Made by a program: the position numbers and the translations under genes. This document shows, piece by piece, positions 33,725 to 41,642 of a DNA stretch of 43,045 nucleotides (position 1 is its first letter; each line of letters opens with the position of its first letter). Source of the DNA: Peptococcaceae bacterium (GTDB lineage: Bacteria; Bacillota; UBA994); assembly GCA_018334055.1 (NCBI GenBank), contig JAGXSS010000068.1:1-43045 (forward strand), given 5' to 3'. The notes beneath the pieces were generated by a model, which was not told the origin of the DNA, did not search any database, and saw nothing but the letters and a program-made list of their open reading frames with translations.

Positions 33725-35649
33725 AACATTTTGTGATCGGAACCTCAGGGCATATCGACCATGGCAAGACGACCTTAGTTAAAGCCCTGACCGGCATTGA
33801 TTGCGACCGCTTAAAAGAAGAAAAAGAGCGGGGCATCACCATCGACCTCGGTTTCGCCTTTTTTGACCTGCCGAGCGGGCGGCGCGCCGGCATAGTCGAT
33901 GTCCCCGGGCACGAGAAATTTATCAAGAACATGTTGGCCGGCGTTGGTGGCATCGACCTCGTCCTCTGGATTGTCGCCGCCGACGAGGGCATCATGCCCC
34001 AGTCCGCCGAGCATTTGGCCATACTTTCAATTTTGCAGGTCGAGCGGGGGATAATTGTAATTACCAAGAAGGACTTGGTTGACGCTGAGTGGTTGGAGCT
34101 AGTCATGCTAGACGTCAAGGAGAGGGTTCAGGGCACCTTCTTAGCCGATGCACCCATCATCCCTGTTTCGGCGTTAACCGGGGAGGGGCTGCCGGAGCTT
34201 GCGGCACAGATTGACCGCCTCGCCGACGGCACAAGCTTAAGGGACCAAGCTGCGGCCATGCGCCTGCCCATAGACCGCGTCTTTAGTGTGCAGGGTTTTG
34301 GCACTGTCGTCACCGGCACCTTGCACAGCGGTGTGGTCACCGTGGGTGACACCCTAGAAATATTTCCTGGGCAATTGATGGCGCGAGTGCGGGGCGTCGG
34401 GGTGCATGGGCAAAAAGTCAATGCGGCCGTAGCAGGGCAGCGCACCGCCATTAACCTCGCCGGCGTGCAGGTCGAGCAACTGCGTAGGGGCGATGTCCTG
34501 GCAACTCCTAAGTATTTGTCGCCTTCCCTCATGCTCGACGTGCGGCTCACCCTACTCTCCGATGCCGAAAAAATTCTCGGCAACCGCGAACGAATGCGGC
34601 TCTACACCGGTGCGGCCGAAGTGCTCTGTCGCGTGGTCCTCCTCGACCAAGAGGCTCTGGCGCCGGGAGACAGTGCCCTGGCCCAGTTGCGCCTCGAAGA
34701 ACCCCTGGCGGTCATGGCGGGGGACCGCTTTGTGCTCCGCACCTATTCGCCCATGTCGACCATCGGCGGCGGTAGCATCATCGACCCCTTGCCCATTAAG
34801 CGCAAACGCTTTAAGGAGAGGGGCCTGGCGGAGTTATGGGTGTTAGAGAAGGGGGGCACCGAGGAAGTCATCGTGCAGGTATTGCGTAAGACGAAAAACG
34901 AAATGATTACCCGCGAGGAGCTGCTCCGCACCGTATACCGCGAAGATAAAGCCGAGGCCTTAGAAAAACTGCTCGCCGCGGATGCCGTCCATAGCTTGCG
35001 CGTTGATGATGTGGAGTACCTAGTCGACGCCCTCACCCTGCAGGTCATCGAAAAGAAAGTCAGCGAAGAACTGGCGAGTTATCATCGCCGCTTTCCCCTG
35101 CGGAGCGGTATCGCCCGTGAGGAACTGCGTAGCAAAGTCATGCCCGGCGCCCACAATCGCCTCTTTGCCTCGCTGCTCCTCCTCCTCCAGGGCAGTACCG
35201 GCCACCAAGGCGGAGCGCGGCATGTAGCCGGCAAGGACTTCAAGGTGGAATTTGTCGGCAAATGGGCCCAGAGGCGCAGCTTGGTGCTGGAACTCCTGGC
35301 CGAGGCTCTGTTTAGCCCGCCCTCTACCGAGGAGCTGGCAATTCGGGTGTCGCTTTCTTTGGAGGACCTCAAGGAGTTGCAGGACGCGCTCGCCGAGAGA
35401 GGGGAGATCATCAAGGTTGCGGAGGGGGCTTACTTTCATGCTCTGGCGCTCCGCCGCGCCAAGGTGCTTTTGCTTGAGTTCTTTCAAAGGGAAGAAGAAT
35501 TGAGCCTAGCCGCTTTTCGCACCATGATTGACTCCAGCCGCAAGTACGCCCTATTGCTGCTCGAGTATTTTGACCAGCACAAGCTAACCGTCAGGAGCGG
35601 CGAAACCAGGCGCCGCCACAGTACCTTTGACAGTGCATTTCTCTCGTGA
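33721..35649 (+). CDS. selB: Selenocysteine-specific elongation factor
   Basis: GTPase that carries Sec-tRNA(Sec) to UGA codons by binding the mRNA SECIS hairpin, 642 residues. The EF-Tu-like part has G1 [36 protein letters not shown] (switch I), [15 protein letters not shown] (G3) and ITKKDLVD (G4), followed by two beta-barrel domains. The C-terminal half (from about 380) consists of winged-helix repeats ([39 protein letters not shown]), which bind the SECIS. ATG 33721 follows GAGGGAG. tRNA-Sec lies 14 nt after the stop. Confidence 0.96.
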   Translation: MKHFVIGTSGHIDHGKTTLVKALTGIDCDRLKEEKERGITIDLGFAFFDLPSGRRAGIVDVPGHEKFIKNMLAGVGGIDLVLWIVAADEGIMPQSAEHLAILSILQVERGIIVITKKDLVDAEWLELVMLDVKERVQGTFLADAPIIPVSALTGEGLPELAAQIDRLADGTSLRDQAAAMRLPIDRVFSVQGFGTVVTGTLHSGVVTVGDTLEIFPGQLMARVRGVGVHGQKVNAAVAGQRTAINLAGVQVEQLRRGDVLATPKYLSPSLMLDVRLTLLSDAEKILGNRERMRLYTGAAEVLCRVVLLDQEALAPGDSALAQLRLEEPLAVMAGDRFVLRTYSPMSTIGGGSIIDPLPIKRKRFKERGLAELWVLEKGGTEEVIVQVLRKTKNEMITREELLRTVYREDKAEALEKLLAADAVHSLRVDDVEYLVDALTLQVIEKKVSEELASYHRRFPLRSGIAREELRSKVMPGAHNRLFASLLLLLQGSTGHQGGARHVAGKDFKVEFVGKWAQRRSLVLELLAEALFSPPSTEELAIRVSLSLEDLKELQDALAERGEIIKVAEGAYFHALALRRAKVLLLEFFQREEELSLAAFRTMIDSSRKYALLLLEYFDQHKLTVRSGETRRRHSTFDSAFLS

Positions 35650-35662
35650 TAGTATGGTTCTC

Positions 35663-35759
35663 GGGGGTAGATAGGTTCTGGTGTGCCTTCCGGGCTTCAA
35701 ACCCGGCAGCGGGCTCTAGAAAAGTCCGCGGTGGGTTCGATTCCCACATACTCCCGCCA
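35663..35759 (+). tRNA. selC: tRNA-Sec (anticodon UCA)
   Basis: 97-nt tRNA immediately after selB. The anticodon arm CCGGG-CUUCAAA-CCCGG carries UCA, which reads UGA. A long variable arm is present (GCGGGC / GUCCGC, 6 bp). The T arm is GUGGG-UUCGAUU-CCCAC. The acceptor GGGGGUA pairs with UACUCCC, discriminator G, encoded CCA. The eighth acceptor pair expected for bacterial tRNA-Sec would be G-A here. Long D loop UCUGGUGU. All are hallmarks of SelC. Confidence 0.93.
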
Positions 35760-35763
35760 GATT

Positions 35764-35785
35764 CCCCTGTCGCGGGGCTTTTCTT
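35764..35785 (+). terminator. Intrinsic terminator after tRNA-Sec
   Basis: CCCC / GGGG stem with a short loop, then CTTTTCTT, 4 nt after the tRNA CCA end. Confidence 0.6.
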
Positions 35786-35809
35786 GTTTCCACGGGACAT
35801 CCGTAACCC

Positions 35810-35833
35810 GTAGCGACGGTGTAATCACCGTCG
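35810..35833 (+). repeat. REP element (GTAG-headed hairpin)
   Basis: GTAG followed directly by a perfect 8-bp stem CGACGGTG / CACCGTCG with a TAAT loop, 25 bp before the LysR gene. The first 15 bases with the preceding C recur at 39044-39058. Confidence 0.7.
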
Positions 35834-35857
35834 GCAAAATAATGGGGGGGGTTCGGA

Positions 35858-36796
35858 ATGAACATCAACTACATGCGCACCTTCTTGGTCGCTCTTGAGA
35901 CCGGCTCCTTTTCGGCCACCGCACGGCATCTCGGCCTCACCCAACCAGCCGTAAGCATGCAAATTCAAGCGCTCGAAGATTACTTCGGGGCGAAGCTAAT
36001 CGAGCGCCAGGGGAGAAAGCTAGAACTCACCCGAGCCGGCGTGCTGGCCCTGCAGAATATTAAGGCCTCGCTCGACCTGGTAGATTTGACGCGTAGGAAC
36101 ATAGACGAATTGGCCACCGAGGTCGTCGGCCCCGTGTTGGTGGGCGCCAGCACGGTGCCTGGCGAGCATCTCTGTCCCCACCTCATGGGCATTTTTATCA
36201 AGCGCTACCCCATGGTCAAACCGCGCCTGATTATCGAAAACACCTCTTTGGTCCTGGCCAGACTGCATCGCCATGAACTTGACGTGGCTATAGTCGGAGC
36301 TCCCCCCAAGGAGCTTGAGCTACATGCCGAACCGATTTTTCATGATGAGCTGATCCTCCTCATCCACCCCGCCCATCGCTTGGCCACCAAGGCGCAAGTG
36401 TCCCTTGACGATGTCCATGGCGAACCTTTCATCGGGCGCACCGCAGGTTCCGGCAGTCGACTAGTTTTAGAGCGCGAGTTGGCGCGCCATGGGTTGAGCG
36501 CCGGCCGACTGACGGTCGTGCTTGAGGTGAGCACCTCCTTGGCCGCCGTCAATGCCGTGGAGGCGGGCGTAGGTCTCGCCTTTGTTTCATCTCTTGCTGC
36601 GGGGGCCTCCATCAGGGCGGGCCGGGGGGTGGCAAGACGCCTAGAGGGATTGACATTTTCGCGGGCGCTCCACCTAGTCACTGCACCTCGCCTTTACAAT
36701 GGTCGGGCGGTTGCCGAAATGGCCAAATTCTTGCGCTCCACCGAGGCGCGCGCCGTTGTCGAAGGGAGGCAGCGCGAGTGGCAGAAATTAAGTTAA
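35858..36796 (+). CDS. LysR-family transcriptional regulator
   Basis: 312-residue LTTR. The N-terminal winged helix is MNINYMRTFLVALETGSFSATARHLGLTQPAVSMQIQALEDYFGAKLIERQGRKLELTRAG. The substrate-binding domain spans about 90-300, with GPVLVGASTVPGEHLCPHL and VEAGVGLAFVSSLAA. The overall pattern is close to the CysB/CysL/CbbR-like group that often senses sulfur or small anions. It sits between tRNA-Sec and selD, and selD begins inside its last codons (19-nt overlap), so it is translationally coupled to selD. That position suggests a link to selenium or sulfur supply. The ribosome site before ATG 35858 is poor (G-run). Confidence 0.87.
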   Translation: MNINYMRTFLVALETGSFSATARHLGLTQPAVSMQIQALEDYFGAKLIERQGRKLELTRAGVLALQNIKASLDLVDLTRRNIDELATEVVGPVLVGASTVPGEHLCPHLMGIFIKRYPMVKPRLIIENTSLVLARLHRHELDVAIVGAPPKELELHAEPIFHDELILLIHPAHRLATKAQVSLDDVHGEPFIGRTAGSGSRLVLERELARHGLSAGRLTVVLEVSTSLAAVNAVEAGVGLAFVSSLAAGASIRAGRGVARRLEGLTFSRALHLVTAPRLYNGRAVAEMAKFLRSTEARAVVEGRQREWQKLS

Positions 36797-37812
36797 CCTC
36801 ACTATCCGCAGGCGGCGGCTGAGCGAGCAAATTAGAGCCGGGTGCTCTCGAAAAAATCCTTCGTCACCTGCCCAAAGTCGCCCATCCGCGCGTTTTGGTG
36901 GGGATAGAGACCAGCGACGACGCGGGCATCTACCTGCTTAACGACAGCACCGCCTTGGTGCAGACGGTAGATTTCTTTAGCCCCATGACCGATGACCCCT
37001 ACCTTTTTGGGCAAATTGCCGCAGCGAATGCCTTGAGTGATGTCTACGCCATGGGCGGCACACCCCTTACCGCGCTGAACATCGTCTGTTACGCCAGTTG
37101 CATCGCGCCCGAAGTCATGGGTGAGATCCTGCGTGGCGGGAGCGATAAGGCCACAGAAGCCAATGTGGTCATCATCGGCGGTCATACGGTCGATAATGCC
37201 GACATCAAGTACGGCTTAGCGGTCACCGGCATCGTCAGCCCAGAGGCCATTGTTTCTAACCGCGGAGCGCGACCGGGAGATTTGCTCATTCTCACCAAAC
37301 CCCTCGGCAGCGGCATCATCGCCACCGCCACCAAGGCCGAGATGGCCGAAGCCACGCATACCACGGCCGCCCTGCAGGTGATGGCCACTTTGAACAAAGT
37401 TGCCGCCGAGGCCTTCGCTCCCTTCGCCGTCAAGGGCGGCACCGACATCACCGGTTTTGGCCTGCTTGGGCATAGCGTGGAGTTGGCGCAAGGCAGCGAG
37501 GTCGAGATTATTCTGCGGTCTTCTTCCATCCCTTTACTCCCCGGCGTTCTGGGCTATGCCGCCATGGGCTTAGTGCCGGCCGGCGCCTATCACAACCGAG
37601 CGCATTTTGGGCGCTACGTCGACTTTGCCGCGTCAGTCGATGAAGTGTGGAGTGATGTCCTCTACGACCCGCAGACCAGCGGCGGATTGCTCTTTGCCCT
37701 AGACGAGCAACAAGCCAGCGCGGCCCTCGCCGCCCTGCACAGCAGAGGGGTTCAGGCCGCGGTGGTGGGTAGGTGTGTTGCCGGCGCAGTCGGGCGCGTT
37801 ACCGTGCTGTAG
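36778..37812 (+). CDS. selD: Selenophosphate synthetase, itself a selenoprotein
   Basis: Makes selenophosphate from selenide and ATP, the Se donor for SelA. Read through the in-frame TGA at 36820-36822, the protein has 344 residues. It starts VAEIKLTSLSAGGG-U-ASKLEPGALEKIL; U15 corresponds to the catalytic Cys17 of E. coli SelD and the Lys three residues later is the conserved one. Metal and ATP sites follow: IETSDDAGIYLLNDSTALVQTVDFFSPMTDDPYLFGQIAAANALSDVYAMGG. The start GTG 36778 has GGGAGG 8 nt upstream and overlaps the LysR gene by 19 nt. A SECIS-like hairpin follows the TGA. Software that treats TGA as stop would give a truncated protein starting near 36895. Confidence 0.95.
36834..36848 (+). 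promoter_or_regulatory. Candidate bSECIS element of selD
   Basis: Perfect stem AGAGC / GCTCT around the loop CGGGT, beginning 11 nt after the TGA (36820-36822). Distance and GGU in the apical loop match bacterial SECIS elements. Confidence 0.75.
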
Positions 37813-37820
37813 TTAAATCG

Positions 37821-38279
37821 CTAATCTTCGTGCCCAATGTCCCGCTTAAGCCGCGCGAGCAGCGGTTTTAGTTGATGCAAGCCCGCGGCGATGAGGTTTT
37901 CGATGATGCTGATGCTTTCTACCGCAAAGAGAAAGCCATATATCAGCGTCTGACTCAGTATCGCCGCCACTTCCGTTTGCACCACATACTGCACCTGCGC
38001 GCTGAGCACCCCGAGCACAAAGTAAGCGACCAATTTGATAGATGTACCGCGAAAGGCCTTTTTGCTCGACAACTCCCCCTTAGCTATGGCCGGCACCAGG
38101 CCGCCTTCGGCGGCGGATATGGCCACTAACTTGGTCACCAAGTCGAGCATCACCGCAATCATTACCGCGAGGAAGGCGGCGTCGGGCTCGACGAGGTAGC
38201 AGAAGGCCGACCACAGGAGGGCGATGGCGCGTACTAAGCGCGGGCGCAGAGTTTCTATAGTGTGGGCTAGTAGCTGCAT
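37821..38279 (-). CDS. Holin-like protein (phage holin 4 / toxin-secretion holin family)
   Basis: 152-residue membrane protein with three or four hydrophobic segments (LVRAIALLWSAFCYLV, AAFLAVMIAVMLDLVTKLVA, IKLVAYFVLGVLSA, LIYGFLFAVESISIIENLI). The pattern LDLVTK...SKKAFRGTSIKLVAY...ESISIIEN is the Cph1/BhlA-type holin signature. No endolysin or other phage gene is adjacent, so it may serve in autolysis or secretion rather than phage lysis. It follows DUF2922 and DUF1659 genes on the same strand, and its stop lies 8 bp from the convergent selD stop. Confidence 0.72.
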   Translation of the reverse strand: MQLLAHTIETLRPRLVRAIALLWSAFCYLVEPDAAFLAVMIAVMLDLVTKLVAISAAEGGLVPAIAKGELSSKKAFRGTSIKLVAYFVLGVLSAQVQYVVQTEVAAILSQTLIYGFLFAVESISIIENLIAAGLHQLKPLLARLKRDIGHED

Positions 38280-38314
38280 GGTCTCGTCTCCCTTCTAGCC
38301 GCCTTCACGGCCTA

Positions 38315-38533
38315 TTAATTACCGAAAACGGTCTGGACGCCGCGGCTCACTACTCTGGCCCCTAAGCTATCGACTAGGGCACCGCCCAGGCTTAGGAAGA
38401 CATCGTGGGCGATAATTGCCGCCATCGCGGCCGCAACTTCGCCTTGGGTCAGGTTGTCGCGGGGGTCGGCCACCGAAATAGTCACCGGCTGGCCTGCGGC
38501 GTTAGTAAACACCATCTGCAAAGTCTTGTTCAT
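38315..38533 (-). CDS. DUF2922 domain protein
   Basis: 72-residue small protein, NKTLQMVFTNAAGQPVTISVADPRDNLTQGEVAAAMAAIIAHDVFLSLGGALVDSLGARVV, which is the conserved Bacillota DUF2922 pattern (KTL..VF....G....I.V..P...LT..EV..AM). Function is unknown. Two ATGs lie 3 nt apart after AAAGGAGG; the second (38533) has the better 7-nt spacing. It is typically paired with DUF1659, as here. Confidence 0.78.
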   Translation of the reverse strand: MNKTLQMVFTNAAGQPVTISVADPRDNLTQGEVAAAMAAIIAHDVFLSLGGALVDSLGARVVSRGVQTVFGN

Positions 38534-38593
38534 CATGCCACCTCCTTTCTCTCCGATTAGTCCGATAGTCCGCTAAATGGTCTGGTTTTGTCA

Positions 38594-38815
38594 CTACTGA
38601 GCGATTACCCGGGCTTCGTCCAAGCGGTGGACGAAGAGGACGGGGTGCTGCTGCAGACTGCCGAGCACTGCGGCGGTAGCTGCCACCGCGGTGTCCGAGG
38701 CGGTGTGCCGCATTCTGTTATAGGTACGGTTGCGCAGCTGGGGAGAACCATCCGGGTTCTGTCCTACATGAAGGGTCACGCGCATGCGGGAGAGTAAATT
38801 TTCGCGAATAGCCAC
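38594..38815 (-). CDS. DUF1659 domain protein
   Basis: 73-residue protein, AIRENLLSRMRVTLHVGQNPDGSPQLRNRTYNRMRHTASDTAVAATAAVLGSLQQHPVLFVHRLDEARV, matching DUF1659 (LRV....G...G.P....R....V...A......A.A...LQ....V...R.D...L). Function is unknown. GTG 38815 is used because AAGGAGG is 8 nt upstream; a GTG at 38824 would overlap that site. It is the first gene of a small operon with DUF2922 and a holin-like protein. Confidence 0.78.
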   Translation of the reverse strand: MAIRENLLSRMRVTLHVGQNPDGSPQLRNRTYNRMRHTASDTAVAATAAVLGSLQQHPVLFVHRLDEARVIAQ

Positions 38816-38951
38816 TTTTTTCACCTCCTTCGCTGTTTCATTGAGCCGGCCGACTCACTGACCAAAGCATAATACCGTTCCTGCGCCGCGTCTAAGGTCG
38901 AGTTTGGGCAAAGTTCGAGCCTTTTTTGTTGTCAAAGGGAGAAAAATGCAA

Positions 38952-38982
38952 CAAAAATAGGCCTACCCCCACAAAGTAGGCC
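38952..38982 (-). terminator. Intrinsic terminator (minus strand), no clear gene upstream
   Basis: GGCCTAC / GTAGGCC, 7 bp, followed on the minus strand by TATTTTTG. It precedes the DUF1659 operon and would insulate it from transcription arising in the repeat region. Confidence 0.55.
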
Positions 38983-39044
38983 CCGCAGCGGATTAACGCA
39001 GACCATCATAACGACGATGTCTTACGGGGTTACCGCAGGCCATC

Positions 39045-39116
39045 GTAGCGACGGTGTATTGGCTCTGTTACCGCTTGTTGGCAAATAAGGACAACGCACC
39101 AACAGTGCGTTGCTAC
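39045..39116. repeat. REP pair (BIME-like)
   Basis: Left end GTAG-CGACGGTG (same as 35810 but with the second arm decayed). The right end is inverted: stem CAACGCAC / GTGCGTTG, loop CAACA, then CTAC. A degenerate copy of the left part (CATCATAACGACGATGT) precedes it at 39004-39020. The whole stretch 38816-39159 otherwise holds only the terminator at 38952 and no gene. Confidence 0.6.
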
Positions 39117-39159
39117 AAGAAAATTACCTCTAGTCTAGACGCGAATTTAGGAGGCCGGT

Positions 39160-39660
39160 ATGAAAAATTTGTTTAACACCAACAACATCGCCAACAACAT
39201 CGCCAGGGCAGGGCTCATCGCCGCTGTGTACGTGGTCATTACCCTAATCATCAGGCCCATCGCCTACGGCCCCATTCAGTTTCGTCTATCCGAAGCGCTG
39301 ACCTTGTTGCCCTTTATCGACCCTATGGCCATCGTCGGGCTGACCATCGGCGTGTTTTTCGCCAATATCGCCAGTCCGCTGGGGCTGGTCGACATCCTCG
39401 GCGGTAGTTTCCTCACCCTCATCGCCGCCTACATGACCTATAAAATTAAGAACAAATACCTGGCCATGCTGCCCCCCATTTTCGTCAACGCCCTAGGCGT
39501 GTCACTCTATGTCGCCCCCGCCTACGGTCTGCCTTACTGGCCCACCGTGCTCTACATCGGCTTTGGCCAGACCGTGGTCATAGCTTTACTCGGCCTGCCC
39601 GTCCTCGCTCTCTACCAAAAAGCAGCCGGCGCGTACATCAAGAGCGTCCACAAAAATTAA
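39160..39660 (+). CDS. queT: QueT-family transporter (putative ECF S component for queuosine precursor)
   Basis: 166-residue membrane protein with five or six hydrophobic segments. ARAGLIAAVYVVITLIIRPIAYGPIQFRLSEALTLLPFIDP is the QueT signature (the FRxSE motif), followed by GLTIGVFFANIASPLGLVDILGGSFLTLIAA. It is the substrate-binding subunit of an energy-coupling-factor transporter thought to import preQ0/preQ1-type queuosine precursors and to use the shared ECF ATPase module encoded elsewhere. ATG 39160 has TTAGGAGG upstream. I looked for a preQ1 riboswitch in the leader and saw none. Confidence 0.87.
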   Translation: MKNLFNTNNIANNIARAGLIAAVYVVITLIIRPIAYGPIQFRLSEALTLLPFIDPMAIVGLTIGVFFANIASPLGLVDILGGSFLTLIAAYMTYKIKNKYLAMLPPIFVNALGVSLYVAPAYGLPYWPTVLYIGFGQTVVIALLGLPVLALYQKAAGAYIKSVHKN

Positions 39661-39989
39661 CACAAACAAAAGCAAGGAATAGCAAACAAAATGGAGTTCA
39701 ACTAGGCATTTAGGTACACTTATTGGCTGTAGATTTTTTGTTTGCTCATAAATAGAATGATATTGCTTAAATGGAGGTCCTGCGAATTGTACAAAAAATA
39801 GCAAATGCCCTCGCTATAGACACATATGAGTCATTTTGAAACTATTCTGTTGACAGTTAAGTGGCTCTTCATGGAGCAAGACTGCGCTTATTGGAATTAT
39901 TCCGGAAGGGCAATGTTTTATTCTGCTCTAAGAGCGAACGGGCTTGCATAAGAAAAGGAAGTCGTCCGCAGGGATGGCGTCTTGTTATT
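39661..39989. other. AT-rich spacer at the edge of the restriction-modification island
   Basis: No gene that I can support. GC content falls abruptly here. The only open frames are short: a 22-codon one from ATG 39772 and about 43 codons from GTG 39860 into the methyltransferase end (ALHGARLRLLELFRKGN...). These may be remnants of older genes at the island junction. No tRNA, attachment site or terminator is obvious. Confidence 0.4.
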
Positions 39990-40754
39990 TTATAGGGATG
40001 CCTTTTTGAAGACAAACAAATACTCATGAGCAATTAGCAGAAAATTATATTTTACACTCTTGGTTTTCCAATAACCTGTGGCTTTGCAATTGTGCTGCTC
40101 TTTTATGATAATCTCTTTCGTCTTGAAACCCGCGGATTCAAATATTTTCATAACTTCAAAGCTCATTGGTATAATGTGCCCTTTTTGCCTCGTGTCACCC
40201 ATAAGCACAGCGCAAAATTTTCCATTTTTAAGGACACGAAAGCTTTCGGCTGCAACGCTCTCCATTTCTTTTAGAAAGTCCTTAACTCCAAAATTGGACA
40301 GATCATGGGCGATGCCCATATTTTCACTGTAATGAATGATGTCTGCATAAGGCGGATGCGTACAAACAAGGTCTATGCTCATGTCAGAAACAAAATCAAG
40401 ATTTCGTGCGTCACCCTTATAAATAAAGACTTTGCCATTGGCTCCTTCATGCTCAAAATCCACCTTTGCCCGACACCTGTCTAGCGCAACATCATTGACA
40501 TCAACACCGATAATATCTCTGTTCAACAGCTTTGCTTCAACCAGCGTGGTACCACCTCCTACGAACTGGTCAAGTACCAAATCCCCTTCCTTTGAATACC
40601 GCAGAAGAATGTTCCTCGGAATATAAGGAGACCAATTCCCTCGCCATTTTGCATCATGTGTTGCCCAGTCTCCACGCTTTGGAAAGCTCCATACCGTAGT
40701 CATTTCCAGCTCAAAATCTTCTGGTTCCCATTTTTTTATAGTGTTAGCTGTCAT
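39990..40754 (-). CDS. DNA methyltransferase (N4-cytosine/N6-adenine type)
   Basis: 254-residue SAM-dependent DNA methylase. The SAM-binding motif I is LVLDQFVGGGTTLVEA (residues 59-74), preceded by HDAKWRGNWSPYIPRNILLRYS. The catalytic motif IV is CTHPPYADIIHYS (THPPY, 132-136). Motif I before motif IV, with His in place of the usual Asp/Ser-Pro-Pro-Tyr first position, differs from the DpnA type normally paired with DpnII. It is the third gene of the HTH-dam-dpnII unit, 10 bp after the endonuclease gene. It probably adds a second, protective methylation. GAAAGGTGG-like ribosome site before ATG 40754. Target sequence unknown. Confidence 0.8.
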   Translation of the reverse strand: MTANTIKKWEPEDFELEMTTVWSFPKRGDWATHDAKWRGNWSPYIPRNILLRYSKEGDLVLDQFVGGGTTLVEAKLLNRDIIGVDVNDVALDRCRAKVDFEHEGANGKVFIYKGDARNLDFVSDMSIDLVCTHPPYADIIHYSENMGIAHDLSNFGVKDFLKEMESVAAESFRVLKNGKFCAVLMGDTRQKGHIIPMSFEVMKIFESAGFKTKEIIIKEQHNCKATGYWKTKSVKYNFLLIAHEYLFVFKKASL

Positions 40755-40764
40755 ACATCCACCT

Positions 40765-41631
40765 TTATATAAAAATCTTGGTCATAATTCCATTTTCCAT
40801 ATCATCAATGCTGTATATTGTATCCAGAACATCGAATGTCTCCCTCAGGTTGCCTCTTGCGCTCCTCCACGCAGTACCGTCAGTAAACCACACAAAAGTA
40901 AACCCATCCACTGTATCAGCCTCTTGAGTTAGCATTTTATAGCTTCTGGCAGTCTCATTTAGTTTGGAGCCGCCGCCTGTGCCTCCGTAAAAGTTAGCTT
41001 CAATAGCATAAACCATCGAATCAGTTTTTACCACGAAGTCAAAACGCTTTCTGGCCCTGCCTTGATTTGACAAAGCAGACAAATCAAGGCCCCACAGTGC
41101 TTCAACGTCAGACAGGTACATTTCTTTGAAATAAGTACTGTCCTTTATAAATCCAGCTTTCTGTATGTAGCTCTCGACCAGCTCTTCCATTTGATGACCA
41201 CCGCGATTTTTGCGGCCATTCGAGTCTAATCCTGTTTCCACGCCAAGAGCATAATCGACGAGGTTATTTACCAAATGGTTTGCTATTATATCAAAAAGAC
41301 CGGTTTTACGCATAAACACCTTATACTGTTCAATATTATGGTTCAATTTATCAAATCGATAAAAGAATGCTCCGTCCTCGTCATGGGCATATATTTCGTA
41401 GCCGCGAACTGCAAGAAGTAACGGTATGCATTTAAGCGTTTCTGGGTATTTGTCTATAATTGTCGTAAAATCCTTTTCGATATTGTCCGATCCAATGAGC
41501 GAATTTAAAATGTTGAGTTCAATTTTCATGTGCTCAACCTTCTCTACTACCTTATTGAAGTTAACATAATAGTCGTAACCAGAAATGCTAAGTCTAAATT
41601 TACTTAACCATTCATCAAAATTTCTTTTCAT
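40765..41631 (-). CDS. DpnII-type restriction endonuclease (predicted GATC)
   Basis: 288-residue type II endonuclease of the DpnII/MboI family, which cuts unmethylated GATC. The nuclease core is KRFDFVVKTDSMVYAIEANFYGGTGGGSKLNETARSYKML; the D...ExN pattern is the PD-(D/E)xK-type active site. WFTDGTAWRSARGNLRETFDVL is the other recognised family segment. ATG 41631 has GAGGTGAG upstream. It lies 11 bp after dam, whose product should protect GATC sites. The AT-rich codon use differs from the surrounding GC-rich chromosome, which indicates acquisition. Confidence 0.9.
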   Translation of the reverse strand: MKRNFDEWLSKFRLSISGYDYYVNFNKVVEKVEHMKIELNILNSLIGSDNIEKDFTTIIDKYPETLKCIPLLLAVRGYEIYAHDEDGAFFYRFDKLNHNIEQYKVFMRKTGLFDIIANHLVNNLVDYALGVETGLDSNGRKNRGGHQMEELVESYIQKAGFIKDSTYFKEMYLSDVEALWGLDLSALSNQGRARKRFDFVVKTDSMVYAIEANFYGGTGGGSKLNETARSYKMLTQEADTVDGFTFVWFTDGTAWRSARGNLRETFDVLDTIYSIDDMENGIMTKIFI

Positions 41632-41642
41632 TTTTACTCACC

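Noticed and set aside
39061-39159. preQ1 riboswitch before queT
   Set aside because: The conserved preQ1 aptamer sequence and pseudoknot tail are not visible; the strongest hairpin there is a REP element.
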